Position numbers and translations under genes: made by a program. The notes beneath the pieces are model-generated. The model was not told the DNA's origin and did no database searches. It saw nothing but the letters and a program-made list of their open reading frames with translations. A DNA stretch of 64,000 bases from RUG563 sp045590215 (GTDB lineage: Bacteria; Bacillota; Clostridia; Christensenellales; Aristaeellaceae): contig JAZNQO010000011.1 of assembly GCA_045590215.1 (NCBI GenBank), positions 30,056 through 94,055 of the forward strand, read 5' to 3'. Below are positions 26,301-35,332 of this stretch, in pieces. Each line of letters opens with the position of its first letter. Position 1 is the stretch's first letter.

Positions 26301-29300
26301 CGTAGCTGACTGTCACAAGAGAAGACTGTTCTGCTGCGTCCGATGCATCTACAAAGAAAGGTTCGGTATCAATCAGATACCCTTCAGGTGCTTTCTTTTC
26401 CCGAATAGCATACAGCCCCGGCCAAAGAGGTTCGGTAGTTACAGAAGCATCTTCACCGGCTGTAGTCAGGCTTTCAATCACCCTATCGCCTTTCTTATGA
26501 ATCACATTCCCTTGGCGATCCAGAATATCCGCACCTGCGTACACCTCAAATTCAGTGCCTACAAGCACACCGTCACCACGGGTAACAGGTGCACTGATAA
26601 CCGGCAGTTCCCTTACCTTTTTTCGCTTCTTGGGGTCACTATTGGGATTATCACCATCATACTCTTCCAGATCACGCTTATAGATCTTCAGCTGCACCAT
26701 AACAGGCTGATTGGTTGCTGCAAGCTCTGTGATTTCATCTGATTTCACCGTGGCATCCAGCTGAAGCTCTTCAAATACATAGCCGGGTGTTTCACCGTGT
26801 TCCCGGACAATGTACTGACCTTTCCGCAGCGGCTCAGAAAAAGCAACACCGTTCTTATCCGTCACCATACTGCCTGCCAGACCGTTGCCATACTGATCGT
26901 TATGGTAAATGTCGAACTGCACCCCTTCAATGGGATTACCGTTCATTCGGTCGGTCTTGGTCAGCCTAATCCATCCTTTGGCGGGTTCATTTGACACAGG
27001 CAATACATAGGTTTTTTCATGGATATCAATGGTCACATCAAAGATATATCCGGTATCTTCATAGTGTTCCGGAACCTTGGTTTCTTTGACCCGGTAAGTA
27101 CCATACGTCAGAAGCGGAGATTCCGCCACACCGTTTTCGTCGGTCGTGAGCACGGCCACTTCATTACTATCCTGATCCATGATGGTAAACTCTGCACCGG
27201 CAAGCATTTCTCCGGTCAATGCATCCGTCTTTTCGATACGCACTTTTCCCTGAATAGGAGTGTTGACAGCAGTCAAAACCGTGGTTTCATCCGATTCTAC
27301 GAGGGCTTCCAGTGTAACCAGTTCAGCTACATAGCCCACAGGATTTTCATGTTCCTTTACCGTATACTGACCTTTTTCCAGCTTATCCGATACAGCTACA
27401 CCGTTCTTATCCGTTTTCATGATACCAACAAGGGTATCACCCTGGAAAATATCAAACTGTACACCGGAAATGGTTTTTCCGGTCAAAGCATCCATTTTGG
27501 TGATCTGAATCTGGCCTTTGTTGGGGGTGTTTTCTACATCCAGTTCATAGGTTTTCCCATCTTCATAGGCTTCTACTTTGGCAGTGAAACCGCTGTTTTC
27601 ATAATGCTCGGCAGCTTTCGTTTCCTTGACAGTGTACACGCCATACGGCAGCCAGTCAGACACCGTTGTCCCATCATTGCCGGTCACAAGAACTGCCACC
27701 ACCTCTTTTTTCTGATTGGTAATGGTGAATTCCGCACCGGCAACAGGTTCATCCGTCAGAGCATCTCTCTTCATGATTTTTACTTTGCTTTGGCTGGGTG
27801 TATTCTGGGCAACCAGTTCCGTCACCTGATCGGACATGACCACCGCTTCCAGTTCCACCAAATCCCCGGCATAACCTTCCGGCAATGTGGCTTCCTTCAC
27901 GGTGTATTTCCCCTTGGGCAAATTCTCCACGGTAGCAACACCATTTTTGTTCGTAGTCATGGTGGTAATGAGCGTATCGCCTTGATACACATTGAATTTC
28001 ACTCCGGCGATGGTATTTCCATTCAAAGCATCCGTTTTGGTCAGCCGAATACTACCCGGATTAGGTTCATTCTGTACTTCAACAGTATAGATTTTTTCAT
28101 TTTCACAGGCCTTGATCTCTGTCACGAAACCGCTTTCCTTATATCCAGCAGGAACTTTGGTTTCTGTTACTGTGTAGACACCATAAGGAAGCCAGTCCGA
28201 TACGGCTTGTCCATTCGCATCCGTGATCATCACAGCCACTACATTTCCTTCTGCATCCTGAATCGTAAATTCAGCACCGGAAACGGCTTCATTTGTCAAG
28301 GTATCGGTTTTTACAATTTGCACCTTGGAACGAATGGGACGATTGAAAAACTCTACTTCAGCAATTTCACCCACTTCTACAGAAATTTGCTCAACCGATG
28401 CAGTGTTCAATACATACCCATCAGGTGCTTTACTCTCCTGTACGCTGTAAGTACCGGGAAGCAAGTCATAGAAGACCACGATACCATCAGCACCAGTTGT
28501 TTTGCTTTGAATAATCACACCATCCTGCAACAGATCAAAGGTTGCTCCGGCAAGGGGCAGATCGGTCACTGAATCTTTCTTCATTGCCTGCAGAGAACCG
28601 TAAACCACTTCAAAATCCAGAATGTTATCACCCAGTTTATAGGGAGTTCCTTTCTGGGGCACCAATACTTTCTGAATAGGGGCATCCGGAACACCTACCA
28701 GAAAACAGGCTTCTTCATCAGGTGAAGAAATGGATTCAACCGTTACCGAAAACTGCCGGAGTTCAGAGGAAATTTGAACCGTGTCGCCGCTGTGTAAGTA
28801 GTAATACTGATCGTCATTGCCTGCTGTGTTTCCAGACACTTCCCCAGCAGCCAAAGGGATCCGAATCAAATCAGCATCTGTACTCAGAGTAACAGTACCC
28901 ACCGTCTTACCATTCACAATCGTCACGTGCTGGTCAGCAATCAGGATTTCACCGGTAATCCGGGCACGGGCAATCCCATTGGCAGCAAGCCAGCGGGCAT
29001 ATTCCAGATAAACAGCAGGGGCATTATTACTGGAAGCATAAAACTCATCCATCAACCAGTAATCCCGAAGATACTGCGGTCCTTCCAGCTCCTTGATCAC
29101 TTCCCGGATGGCGAATTGACCCGCCACACGGGACCAGGTTTCATTGCTGGGATCTGTGCGATCCAGTACCATGAAAGGATAGGTATGCCGCAGCACCCAG
29201 GCAATGGCATGCATGGTTGATTCAGAATACATGACACCGGAGTAACCGGGTGTATTGATATATTCCTGCATATCCACCATCAAATAAGGACCAGTGGGTT

Positions 29301-31029
29301 CTTTTCGCCCGCCGGAAATGTTCTCGCCGGGACCGGGAAGTAAATGCTCCAGACAGTATACCGTGTATCCTTCCAGATAGTGAGGAGTCGCATAGATATT
29401 GCCCCGACCGGGCAGCGTCGCAATCTGTGTATATTCCACATCACGCCCGGAACTGCCATGAAGATTCGACTGACCGGCATAAAAATCCCCCATGGGGTCA
29501 TTCAGTTCTTTCAACCGAAAGCCATTCATGGGGGTAGAACGCACCATCATACGCATCTGCGGCTTAGTTTTGAAAGCGAAGTCCGTAATGGTCAATTCCG
29601 TTTCGTCTGTCACTTCAGTTTGGCTCGCCAGAACAAAAACGCTGGTAATATCCGTCCACTTCATCCTACCGTCCGCCCGATCGTCACCGTAGAGATAATT
29701 GACCTGATACCAAACACGGTTGTTTTCATCCATGATCACATCCCGTACCTGTACCACAGAATCGCGAATGAAATAACCCATAGCCAAATCACCAAGGTAT
29801 TCATCGTCTATGGAGCAATCCACATCCGAATACACAACAGTCTCTTCCGTAACCAACAGGTAATCCAGACAACTGGCATATACTTTTTCCGGCTCTTCTG
29901 GAAGATCTTCTGCAGCTTCTTCCATAATGTCCTGTGTGCTTTCTTCCACGCTGGGGATGGATTCAGAAATCACATCTTCACCGGGGTGCGTCTCCACGAC
30001 GGATTCGTTTTCAGAGCCAGTGTCGATCTGGGTAGAATCTTCTTCGGGCAATACACCCGGTTCTTCTCCCGGTACCAATTCTTCTTCCGGTAATACCTCT
30101 TGTTCTGTTTCTTCAAGCTCATTGTCCTCCATATCAATCTGGGATTCCACTGCCGGCATTTCACCGGATGCCAGAAAAATGGCTACCTTTCCGTTTCCCA
30201 CAAAGTCCAGAAAGTAAGGGCTGTCCGCCACAAAGCTTCGGATCTCTTCATCCCCAAGCACCTGATCACTCAGGGAAAGAGCATCCACATAGCCGATTAC
30301 AGCCATTTCTTCCGAAGCGTAGAACCGAACCTCCAGTACATTCCGGTTGTCCTGTTCCAGATAAGCGGAAACCAAAATCAGATTCTCCGGGTAAAGCGTA
30401 AACACCAGTTTCTGCAATTGCTCTGTCTCATACACAGGAATGGTGTCATCCGTCATCAGGTAGGTATAACCCTTTTCCGCAACAGCCGCCTGAACAGGAT
30501 TCATGAGTTCTGAAACAGCTTCTTCAGCCGGGAGTTCTTCCGATACCCCTTCTTCCGGATTCACTTCCTCTACGGGATCCTCTGCTTCTTCCACAACAGG
30601 GATTTCAGGTTCAGTCTTTTCCTGGTTCACATCATCAGCTGCTTCCTCCGGAACAGTTTCCTCAGAAGGAAGCACCTCTTCGGCTTCCTCTGCAGGCATT
30701 TCATCTTCCGCAATTTCTGTCTCAGCATCCACAGTTTCATTGTCAGTTGTCGTTTCTGATTCAGGAAGATCATTAATAAACTCTGATGCCACAGAATCCT
30801 CATCAGGCAAATCAGAAATGACTGTTTCATCATCAGGCGGAAGCTCAATAATCGAAACCTCGTCTACTGATTCTTCAAGGTTCTGAATATCTTTTTCCAA
30901 CATTTCTGTTTCCACGACTGCTTCAATTTCTGGCAACGCTTCCGCCATCGCCGGCACCACAGAAATGAGCATTGTCAATGCCATCAGAAAAGCAATCAAT
31001 CGCTTTGAAAGCGTGGTCAAATGATTCAT
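23362..31029 (-). CDS. Giant thioester/CnaB-repeat surface adhesin
   Basis: This protein of about 2555 residues has a signal peptide (1-30) and a Glu-rich low-complexity stretch (about 40-400). A thioester domain follows, with Cys in VYCLEH (about 553) and Gln in VAGQFAIREV (about 640). About seventeen CnaB/SpaA-type Ig repeats cover roughly 820-2500, each with KxD near the start and an E-containing strand such as YTVKET, the layout for Lys-Asn isopeptide bonds. The end has RIETG, a membrane helix and KKKRKEKK, a non-classical sorting signal. A class B sortase gene is just upstream. It probably anchors the donor to other cells or surfaces. The second ATG (31029) has better ribosome binding site spacing than 31035. 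Confidence 0.9.
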   Translation of the reverse strand: MNHLTTLSKRLIAFLMALTMLISVVPAMAEALPEIEAVVETEMLEKDIQNLEESVDEVSIIELPPDDETVISDLPDEDSVASEFINDLPESETTTDNETVDAETEIAEDEMPAEEAEEVLPSEETVPEEAADDVNQEKTEPEIPVVEEAEDPVEEVNPEEGVSEELPAEEAVSELMNPVQAAVAEKGYTYLMTDDTIPVYETEQLQKLVFTLYPENLILVSAYLEQDNRNVLEVRFYASEEMAVIGYVDALSLSDQVLGDEEIRSFVADSPYFLDFVGNGKVAIFLASGEMPAVESQIDMEDNELEETEQEVLPEEELVPGEEPGVLPEEDSTQIDTGSENESVVETHPGEDVISESIPSVEESTQDIMEEAAEDLPEEPEKVYASCLDYLLVTEETVVYSDVDCSIDDEYLGDLAMGYFIRDSVVQVRDVIMDENNRVWYQVNYLYGDDRADGRMKWTDITSVFVLASQTEVTDETELTITDFAFKTKPQMRMMVRSTPMNGFRLKELNDPMGDFYAGQSNLHGSSGRDVEYTQIATLPGRGNIYATPHYLEGYTVYCLEHLLPGPGENISGGRKEPTGPYLMVDMQEYINTPGYSGVMYSESTMHAIAWVLRHTYPFMVLDRTDPSNETWSRVAGQFAIREVIKELEGPQYLRDYWLMDEFYASSNNAPAVYLEYARWLAANGIARARITGEILIADQHVTIVNGKTVGTVTLSTDADLIRIPLAAGEVSGNTAGNDDQYYYLHSGDTVQISSELRQFSVTVESISSPDEEACFLVGVPDAPIQKVLVPQKGTPYKLGDNILDFEVVYGSLQAMKKDSVTDLPLAGATFDLLQDGVIIQSKTTGADGIVVFYDLLPGTYSVQESKAPDGYVLNTASVEQISVEVGEIAEVEFFNRPIRSKVQIVKTDTLTNEAVSGAEFTIQDAEGNVVAVMITDANGQAVSDWLPYGVYTVTETKVPAGYKESGFVTEIKACENEKIYTVEVQNEPNPGSIRLTKTDALNGNTIAGVKFNVYQGDTLITTMTTNKNGVATVENLPKGKYTVKEATLPEGYAGDLVELEAVVMSDQVTELVAQNTPSQSKVKIMKRDALTDEPVAGAEFTITNQKKEVVAVLVTGNDGTTVSDWLPYGVYTVKETKAAEHYENSGFTAKVEAYEDGKTYELDVENTPNKGQIQITKMDALTGKTISGVQFDIFQGDTLVGIMKTDKNGVAVSDKLEKGQYTVKEHENPVGYVAELVTLEALVESDETTVLTAVNTPIQGKVRIEKTDALTGEMLAGAEFTIMDQDSNEVAVLTTDENGVAESPLLTYGTYRVKETKVPEHYEDTGYIFDVTIDIHEKTYVLPVSNEPAKGWIRLTKTDRMNGNPIEGVQFDIYHNDQYGNGLAGSMVTDKNGVAFSEPLRKGQYIVREHGETPGYVFEELQLDATVKSDEITELAATNQPVMVQLKIYKRDLEEYDGDNPNSDPKKRKKVRELPVISAPVTRGDGVLVGTEFEVYAGADILDRQGNVIHKKGDRVIESLTTAGEDASVTTEPLWPGLYAIREKKAPEGYLIDTEPFFVDASDAAEQSSLVTVSYAGLSRNEIMYGAQAIVKLLGDSNMNADPTRVETPEEGAEFVVYLQSAGSFEAAREYERDVLVTDENGYAMTKPLPYGIYVLEQTKGKPGYEIKGSIPFQIDGTENLMNPPPMALNDVPILYRLRFIKVDAETGNSITLANTSFKLKDADGNYVKHQVHYPSEQWVDTFVTDETGSVTLPETVNWGMYYLQEVKAPEGYLIHADDFAVFVGNNTDLPGNTYKLAIEIPNEPVKGRILLDKTGLQLTGYDVQTDPWGNEVHVPVYEEQYLAGAVFEVRAAEDVIGKDGTVWYKQGDLADTITTTQQGSDASKLLPLGKYSLIETQAPRGYFFDPMPIPVELSYKGDHTAVVELRVEVGNDYYPAEVMLSKEIDELNIITSSTDGIKSTLSRGPGEGFIFGLFNRYDMPYANGTLMADTLVATGITNENGELVLKGKYPYGNYYIRELSGPDGWKLSSEMVPVTIGTEYVNRKDQVLRVVLDEPIHNELLHTRVTLTKTDITGEKTLPGAVIEVMNAKGQVVYRDKTDEYGQIANIPVMPGTYTFREVYAPDGYALSEAVMTFTVEKDGTVIGDTVIRDDYTRFSILKTDQHGNVLPGVTFGLYQQDGTLLMTAITDKNGKATFERVSFGTYEISEMKPPVGYVASLVRIPVKLDGTWVNPEDPLETVVNVPNYVLVRKTDPDGMPLPGAVFVMHDEYGDCFGRAVTDASGLARFEKMPYGHYYIREEAAPEGYLVNKEVVEVVIDSSYQSKEEPIATIVNQRKRVRFIKVDTSGRRMPDVEFTMYNALTDEVVEVVESNEKGEFIFTKFDFGSWIIRETRCPEGYTPIEDILLEVDETWVEPKAITLVNIPNHYAFQKTDHWYRPLEGVWFNVEDSEGHILQEVCSGEDGMVYISDLVPGRYIIRETDAAEGFTRTEEIIEVIIDEKYVASTKPYRLVNYPRIETGVYLTPTTVNWIGAGLMVLAGGIFFISRKKKRKEKK
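26700..28320 (-). repeat. Three ~540-bp two-domain CnaB repeat units
   Basis: Six adjacent CnaB domains alternate between two types, GAEFTI (starting near 28310, 27770, 27230) and GVKFNVYQGDTL-like. The period is about 180 residues, which points to tandem duplication of a domain pair rather than of single domains. Confidence 0.7.
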
Positions 31030-31061
31030 TTTCATTTCTCCTTTATCGTTTATTTGTGTTC

Positions 31062-32033
31062 TTACTGCTGAACTGCCATCACAACCAGACGGCCTTCTTC
31101 AGCATCGTAATCACGATCACAAGTGATCAGCGTCAGGATATGGTCATCTCCGTCCACCGGAACACCCGTGAAATAAAAAAGGCGGAGTTCAGCACGTTCA
31201 AGGAACGATTCAAACTCCGCTTCCGAAACAAAATCCGCTTTGGAAACATCCCATTCACTTTCCCGGATATTGAAAACAGCAAAGATTTCATACCATCGGG
31301 TTTCGTTCTTGGTTTCCAGGCTGATCTTGTTATGGGCTGTATAGTAGCTTTTGTTTTTGTAGTGATGCAAAGGGTAAAACATGGTCTGGCTGCGCGTACT
31401 GCGCAAGTGATGGCCATAGATGGCAATGTTTTGGCTGGGCTTTTCATAGTCTGTCTTTTCCAGAGAAAAAGGACAGCCAATTACGCTTTCTTTGCCATCA
31501 AAGGTGTGTGTCAGATAGTGCTCTACATCATTGGAACGCACCACCGGATAATCAATATCCGTTCCGGGAATGGATAGCCATGCCACATAGTCAGAATTGA
31601 TTGACTTACACTTTTCGAAACGTGTCAGTGGTTTCTCTGTAGTCTGTGGTTCCTTGGATTCATCTACATTGTTTTCTTTTGATACCAAAGGCTTTGTTTC
31701 TGTTTCGAGCGGTGTTATATTGTCACCAACAGATGTTATCAAAAGCTTCGTTCCATCCTCTGGTTCACTTGTCGGTTGCTCAATAACGGCTGGTTCGACT
31801 GTCATCTGTACCAGTGCTTGTCCAATGGCTTCAAGATGAGCATCGATATCCGGAGCCGACGTATCGGTTACGTTTTCTTGCCGCATGGATTCCTGAAGTC
31901 TGGCATACGCTTTTTCACCTTCCAGAATGTTCTTCTCCTGATGCCAAATGGTTCCTAGCATCAGACCAAGGCCCAGAATCATCAGGAGCAAGGCAACAAT
32001 ACTGCCAAGAGCGGGTTTTCTGAATTTACGCAT
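31062..32033 (-). CDS. srtB: Class B sortase
   Basis: This 323-residue protein has an N-terminal membrane anchor (about 10-30) and a variable linker. The sortase core carries WLSIPGTDIDYPVV, His in IAIYGHHLRS (208/209), Cys in TLITCDRD (305) and Arg in EGRLVV (315). The sequence matches class B rather than class A. It should join the adjacent giant adhesin to the cell wall. It starts at an ATG one base after the DUF6017 stop, with GGAGGTATAAG upstream, and the adhesin follows 26 bases later. Confidence 0.93.
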   Translation of the reverse strand: MRKFRKPALGSIVALLLMILGLGLMLGTIWHQEKNILEGEKAYARLQESMRQENVTDTSAPDIDAHLEAIGQALVQMTVEPAVIEQPTSEPEDGTKLLITSVGDNITPLETETKPLVSKENNVDESKEPQTTEKPLTRFEKCKSINSDYVAWLSIPGTDIDYPVVRSNDVEHYLTHTFDGKESVIGCPFSLEKTDYEKPSQNIAIYGHHLRSTRSQTMFYPLHHYKNKSYYTAHNKISLETKNETRWYEIFAVFNIRESEWDVSKADFVSEAEFESFLERAELRLFYFTGVPVDGDDHILTLITCDRDYDAEEGRLVVMAVQQ

Positions 32034-32036
32034 ATC

Positions 32037-32945
32037 TTATACCTCCAAATCATAGGGATAGGGCTCACAGTTTGCCTTGTGCTCATAATACTCATCGCAA
32101 GTTGCGGGAGCATTAAAGAACATGGATCTCAAATAGTTCTTGATATTGTGAATGCGACGAGGAGCACTGCTGAGACAATCAAACACATACTGGATGTGAA
32201 GACTGTTCAGCTGTTTCAGCCGATCACGCACCAGCTCGATGGGTTTGAATTCGCCTTCGATCATCATCCATTTCTCCGTGGATAATTTCATTTCCACCAG
32301 GAGGGAGACAATCTTATCCATCCGCTTCCATCCGTATTCATCAACAAGCACATCGTAGCTAATCTGATCTCGCATCAGCTGCATTTCAAAGTTGATATCA
32401 ACAGGCGGCAAATCATCGCATTTGACTTTCCCGCGATAGATTGGTTGGTTTTCCCCCTTCGTAATTGATTTTTCTTTTCTTTTTGGGTACGGAGTTGATT
32501 CCTGCGTATTTGCTGTATCCGTATTTAATTGTGTGGGGTTCCCCAATGCTGGTAAATCCAATGCCGGGTTTTCCTTCATTGGTTTTTCCTGCAGTGGTTT
32601 CTCCTGTGCTGGTTCACGCTGCGCTGGCTCATCCTCCGTTGGAACAACAGCATCTGGCTTCTCCCGGATGATGTACTCTGTATCGATCAGCTGACCTTTC
32701 TTATTCCGAACCCGGCTTCTCGTTACATAGCCGCATTTCTCCAGCTCACGAATGGCATCCCGGATTGCATCAGCCCCTTCCTTGCAGATCTGAGTAAGCC
32801 CCGAAATAGAATAGTGCCACTCATCCGGTAAGGAGAGCAGCACTGACATCAGACCTTTCGCCTTCATGGAAAGTTCTTTGTTCCTCAGATGATGGTTCGC
32901 CATGATTGTGTAATCCTTGGTCCTCTCCACACGTATTACAGCCAT
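32037..32945 (-). CDS. Winged-helix DUF6017 ICE protein
   Basis: This 302-residue protein has an N-terminal winged-helix region (about 20-95, with SMKAKGLMSVLLSLPDEWHYS, then AIRDAIRELEKCGYVTRSR) resembling replication-initiator or regulator proteins. A Pro/Glu-rich linker with repeats (AQREPAQEKPLQEKPMKENP) follows, then the C-terminal DUF6017 segment (YDVLVDEYG ... SAPRRIHNIKNYLRSMFFN). The family is found at the par/regulatory end of Clostridial ICEs. DNA binding is likely; the exact role is unknown. The ATG follows AGGAGGAAGAGAAA. Confidence 0.8.
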   Translation of the reverse strand: MAVIRVERTKDYTIMANHHLRNKELSMKAKGLMSVLLSLPDEWHYSISGLTQICKEGADAIRDAIRELEKCGYVTRSRVRNKKGQLIDTEYIIREKPDAVVPTEDEPAQREPAQEKPLQEKPMKENPALDLPALGNPTQLNTDTANTQESTPYPKRKEKSITKGENQPIYRGKVKCDDLPPVDINFEMQLMRDQISYDVLVDEYGWKRMDKIVSLLVEMKLSTEKWMMIEGEFKPIELVRDRLKQLNSLHIQYVFDCLSSAPRRIHNIKNYLRSMFFNAPATCDEYYEHKANCEPYPYDLEV

Positions 32946-32979
32946 TTTCTCTTCCTCCTATAAGATTTGAGTATAAAAA

Positions 32980-33003
32980 AATGCCCCAATTCATTGGAAC
33001 ATT
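32980..33003 (-). terminator. Terminator-like hairpin after parB
   Basis: A ten-pair stem (AATGTTCCAA with TTGGGGCATT, two G-T pairs) with a TGAA loop is followed by seven T on the minus strand. It lies about 35 bases before the next gene's start. Confidence 0.8.
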
Positions 33004-33083
33004 TTGTTATCGATAATTCACTTTATCGTATAGAAACTAATTCTAGATACGATGTTATTGAAAAACAAGATAGAAAAACGCAT

Positions 33084-34019
33084 TTACTTTACAGGAACAT
33101 TTCTTCTTTTATGCCAATTTTCCAGAAGCTTCATAATGACTTTCTCCATGTCATGAGGGGTATAGGATTTGGGGAAAAACTTTCCTATTTTGTCCTGAGA
33201 TAGAACTATTTTATCTATATCCATCTTCTTTTCCTCCGACATAATTGCAACCATGACTTCTCCTGTAAGTTTACCTTCTTGTGAAAAACGCTTCAAACGT
33301 TGAGCTTGCGATAGGGAAGGGGAGCTTTGTTCACTGTCCATGGCATCTAATAGTAATCGTTGTTCCTCCTTTTTCAAATATGAAAGTTCAACAGCTGGAT
33401 TAAAAGCAACCTTTTTATCATCCACCATCTCAAGAAGTTCTGGCAATAACTCTGTAAGTCGAATGAATCGTTGTAGTTGCTTTACACTTTCACCAGCTTG
33501 TTCAGCAACAATGACATTGGATCGGCGATTATTAAAATTCGGGTCAAGTTGGCCCGAATTTTCTCTTGATGGCCTTCCGGCTTTTCGATGCATGGCTTCC
33601 AACTTCATCCGATAAGCCCATGCCCGTTCGCTGGGTAGCAGTGTTTCACGCTGAAGATTGGAATCGACCATGATGATGGTTGCAGCATCGTCATCTAGAT
33701 CACGAACAATTGCAGGCATCGTATCAAGGCCAGCAATTTGGCTGGCAAAGTGTCGCCTGTGACCGGCAACAATCTCATAGCCGCCTTCTTTACGAGGACG
33801 CACAATGGCGGGAACCAGCACACCATGTTCCCGGATGCTTTGGGCTGTGTCCTGCATTTTCTCATCATCTGCCACTTTGAAGGGATGATTCCTGAACGGA
33901 TGTAGTTCTGACAAGGGAATCTCCACAACCCGTTCACGGTTAGTATTGGATCGGCTTTCCTCCGTGGAAAACAGATCATTGACAGGGGTCAGACTTATGC
34001 TTTTCGCGCTGCTTCTCAA
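33084..34019 (-). CDS. parB: ParB/Spo0J family partition protein
   Basis: This 311-residue protein has an N-terminal ParB nuclease-like domain (ELHPFRNHPFKV, IREHGVLVPAIVRP, GYEIVAGHRRHFAS), the CTP-binding region of ParB proteins. A helix-turn-helix region follows (SNVIVAEQAGESVKQLQRFIRL), then a charged C-terminus. It would bind parS-like sites to stabilise the excised ICE. The start is TTG, with GGAGGTGATAAACC upstream lying inside the original parA 3' end. This is the intact parB; its partner parA copy 1 is frameshifted. Confidence 0.88.
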   Translation of the reverse strand: MRSSAKSISLTPVNDLFSTEESRSNTNRERVVEIPLSELHPFRNHPFKVADDEKMQDTAQSIREHGVLVPAIVRPRKEGGYEIVAGHRRHFASQIAGLDTMPAIVRDLDDDAATIIMVDSNLQRETLLPSERAWAYRMKLEAMHRKAGRPSRENSGQLDPNFNNRRSNVIVAEQAGESVKQLQRFIRLTELLPELLEMVDDKKVAFNPAVELSYLKKEEQRLLLDAMDSEQSSPSLSQAQRLKRFSQEGKLTGEVMVAIMSEEKKMDIDKIVLSQDKIGKFFPKSYTPHDMEKVIMKLLENWHKRRNVPVK

Positions 34020-34058
34020 GGTTTATCACCTCCTGGGTCAAGGCGCGGTATGCAGCGG

Positions 34059-34796
34059 CTACCTTACCTTTGGGATCGTGGGCATAGATGCTCTTACCCT
34101 CTGCACTGATCTCAGTGGTGGGATGGAGTGAGGAATCTCCAGATCGAACACTTTGATTCGCCTGCCGTAGTTATCGCGCATCAGGGAAGCAATCTTACGG
34201 GCATACACGGTGTGGTTGTCCATCATGGTCAACAGACTCCCGTCGATCTTCAGCTTGGGATTGATGCTCTTGCGAACATGCTCAATGTGCTTCACCAGTT
34301 CCTCCAAGCCTCTCGCTGACAGGAAATGCGGATGCAATGGAATAAGCACCCGATCTGCCGCTGCCATTGAATTGACCGTCAGCAGCGCAAGCGACGGCAT
34401 ACAGTCCAGAAGAATGTGGTCGTATTGCTTGCGTAGCAGCTCAAGCACCTGCCGAAGAATCGTTTCTCGACTCATGGCGCTCATCAGGCGAAGTTCCATA
34501 CCAGCCAGGTCGATGTTGGCAGGCAGCAGATCGACGCCTTCCTCATGGTGAAGAATGGCGTCACCGGGATTGACGGGAGCTTCTTCCAGCACCCGTCCCA
34601 TGAGTGTGGAGAGGGTGACGGAAAGATCATCCGGTTTGGGAATACCAAGGCTGATGGTCAAACTGGCCTGTGGATCGCAGTCCACCAGCAGCACCTTCTT
34701 GCCTTCCTGTGCCAGTCCGATGCCCAGATTGGCGGTTGTGGTAGTTTTACCAACGCCGCCCTTCTGGTTGGCGATGCCAATGATGTTGGCGTTCAA
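34059..34796 (-). CDS. parA: ParA copy 1, C-terminal frameshift
   Basis: This ParA/Soj ATPase has the deviant Walker A ANQKGGVGKTTTT near residues 8-20 and DCDPQASLT. Aligned with copy 2 (36861-37661), one base is missing near 34107-34111, so about the last twenty residues are in the wrong frame and the protein ends early at 34059. In the original frame the gene would continue to 33976 and overlap parB, exactly as in copy 2. The start is TTG, with GGAGGTGATTAA upstream. It is either a recent pseudogene or a sequencing error. Confidence 0.8.
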   Translation of the reverse strand: MNANIIGIANQKGGVGKTTTTANLGIGLAQEGKKVLLVDCDPQASLTISLGIPKPDDLSVTLSTLMGRVLEEAPVNPGDAILHHEEGVDLLPANIDLAGMELRLMSAMSRETILRQVLELLRKQYDHILLDCMPSLALLTVNSMAAADRVLIPLHPHFLSARGLEELVKHIEHVRKSINPKLKIDGSLLTMMDNHTVYARKIASLMRDNYGRRIKVFDLEIPHSIPPLRSVQRVRASMPTIPKVR

Positions 34797-34797
34797 A

Positions 34798-35040
34798 TTA
34801 ATCACCTCCGATAGAGTAGGTTGACATACGCAAGAATCCAGCATGTGGGCTTGCGCTTCGAGGTAGGCTGTGCAGAATACGGACAAGGGCGAACACGCAG
34901 GTCTGAACCCGCGCGTAGAGGCGATGGAAGTGGCATGCTCTACATTCTGGAAAGATACTATCCTCACCGCTGTCATAGTGGGTATTGCTGCTTCCAAGCA
35001 TCATTACGTTGATTGCAATATTGATTCTTCCGGGGGACAT
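34798..35040 (-). CDS. 80-residue ORF coupled to parA copy 1
   Basis: The reading frame begins at an ATG with AAAGGAGG and good spacing, and ends in TAA two bases before the parA TTG start, so ribosomes could be handed on. The product (RINIAINVMMLGSSNTHYD ...) is not recognised and has no clear domain. It may be a translated leader for parA rather than a functional protein. Evidence is the ribosome binding site and the coupling only. Confidence 0.4.
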   Translation of the reverse strand: MSPGRINIAINVMMLGSSNTHYDSGEDSIFPECRACHFHRLYARVQTCVFALVRILHSLPRSASPHAGFLRMSTYSIGGD

Positions 35041-35069
35041 TCCGTTCTCCTCCTTTGGGGTAAAGAAAA

Positions 35070-35093
35070 AAGACGCTTATTTCTGAGCGTCTT
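35070..35093 (-). terminator. Terminator-like hairpin before parA leader ORF
   Basis: The stem AAGACGCT/AGCGTCTT with an eight-base loop is followed by TTTTTTC on the minus strand. It lies about 20 bases before the AAAGGAGG of the 80-residue ORF. Confidence 0.8.
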
Positions 35094-35238
35094 ACGACGA
35101 GGAATGCTCAAGAAATCCCGAAGCATATCCTGTGCCAATTCTGAGATTTGGCTTGCGGCCAGTGATATTTCTTGACATTGTATTGTTTTTTGGAAATACT
35201 GGATAGTTTGATGCTTGCGGATATATGCTTACAAAAAG
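35094..35238. other. Gap holding a possible gene remnant
   Basis: No full gene is seen. One minus-strand frame reads as a protein-like fragment (EISLAASQISELAQDMLRDF, then SIPRRK) without a start codon or ribosome binding site. It may be the decayed 3' end of a gene that the hairpin at 35070-35093 once terminated. Confidence 0.3.
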
Positions 35239-35267
35239 AAGGCTACCAGACATCCAGTAGCCTTTTT
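35239..35267 (-). terminator. Terminator of the unknown cargo pair
   Basis: AAGGCTAC and GTAGCCTT form a stem closed by a ten-base loop. It is T-rich on both sides, so it can stop transcription in both directions. It follows the 155-residue gene by about 65 bases. Confidence 0.75.
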
Positions 35268-35332
35268 CTACCTAACTCAAAACATATTTTGTTATTATGC
35301 TTTTTGTCCAGACCTTTTAATATCTTTTGCAA

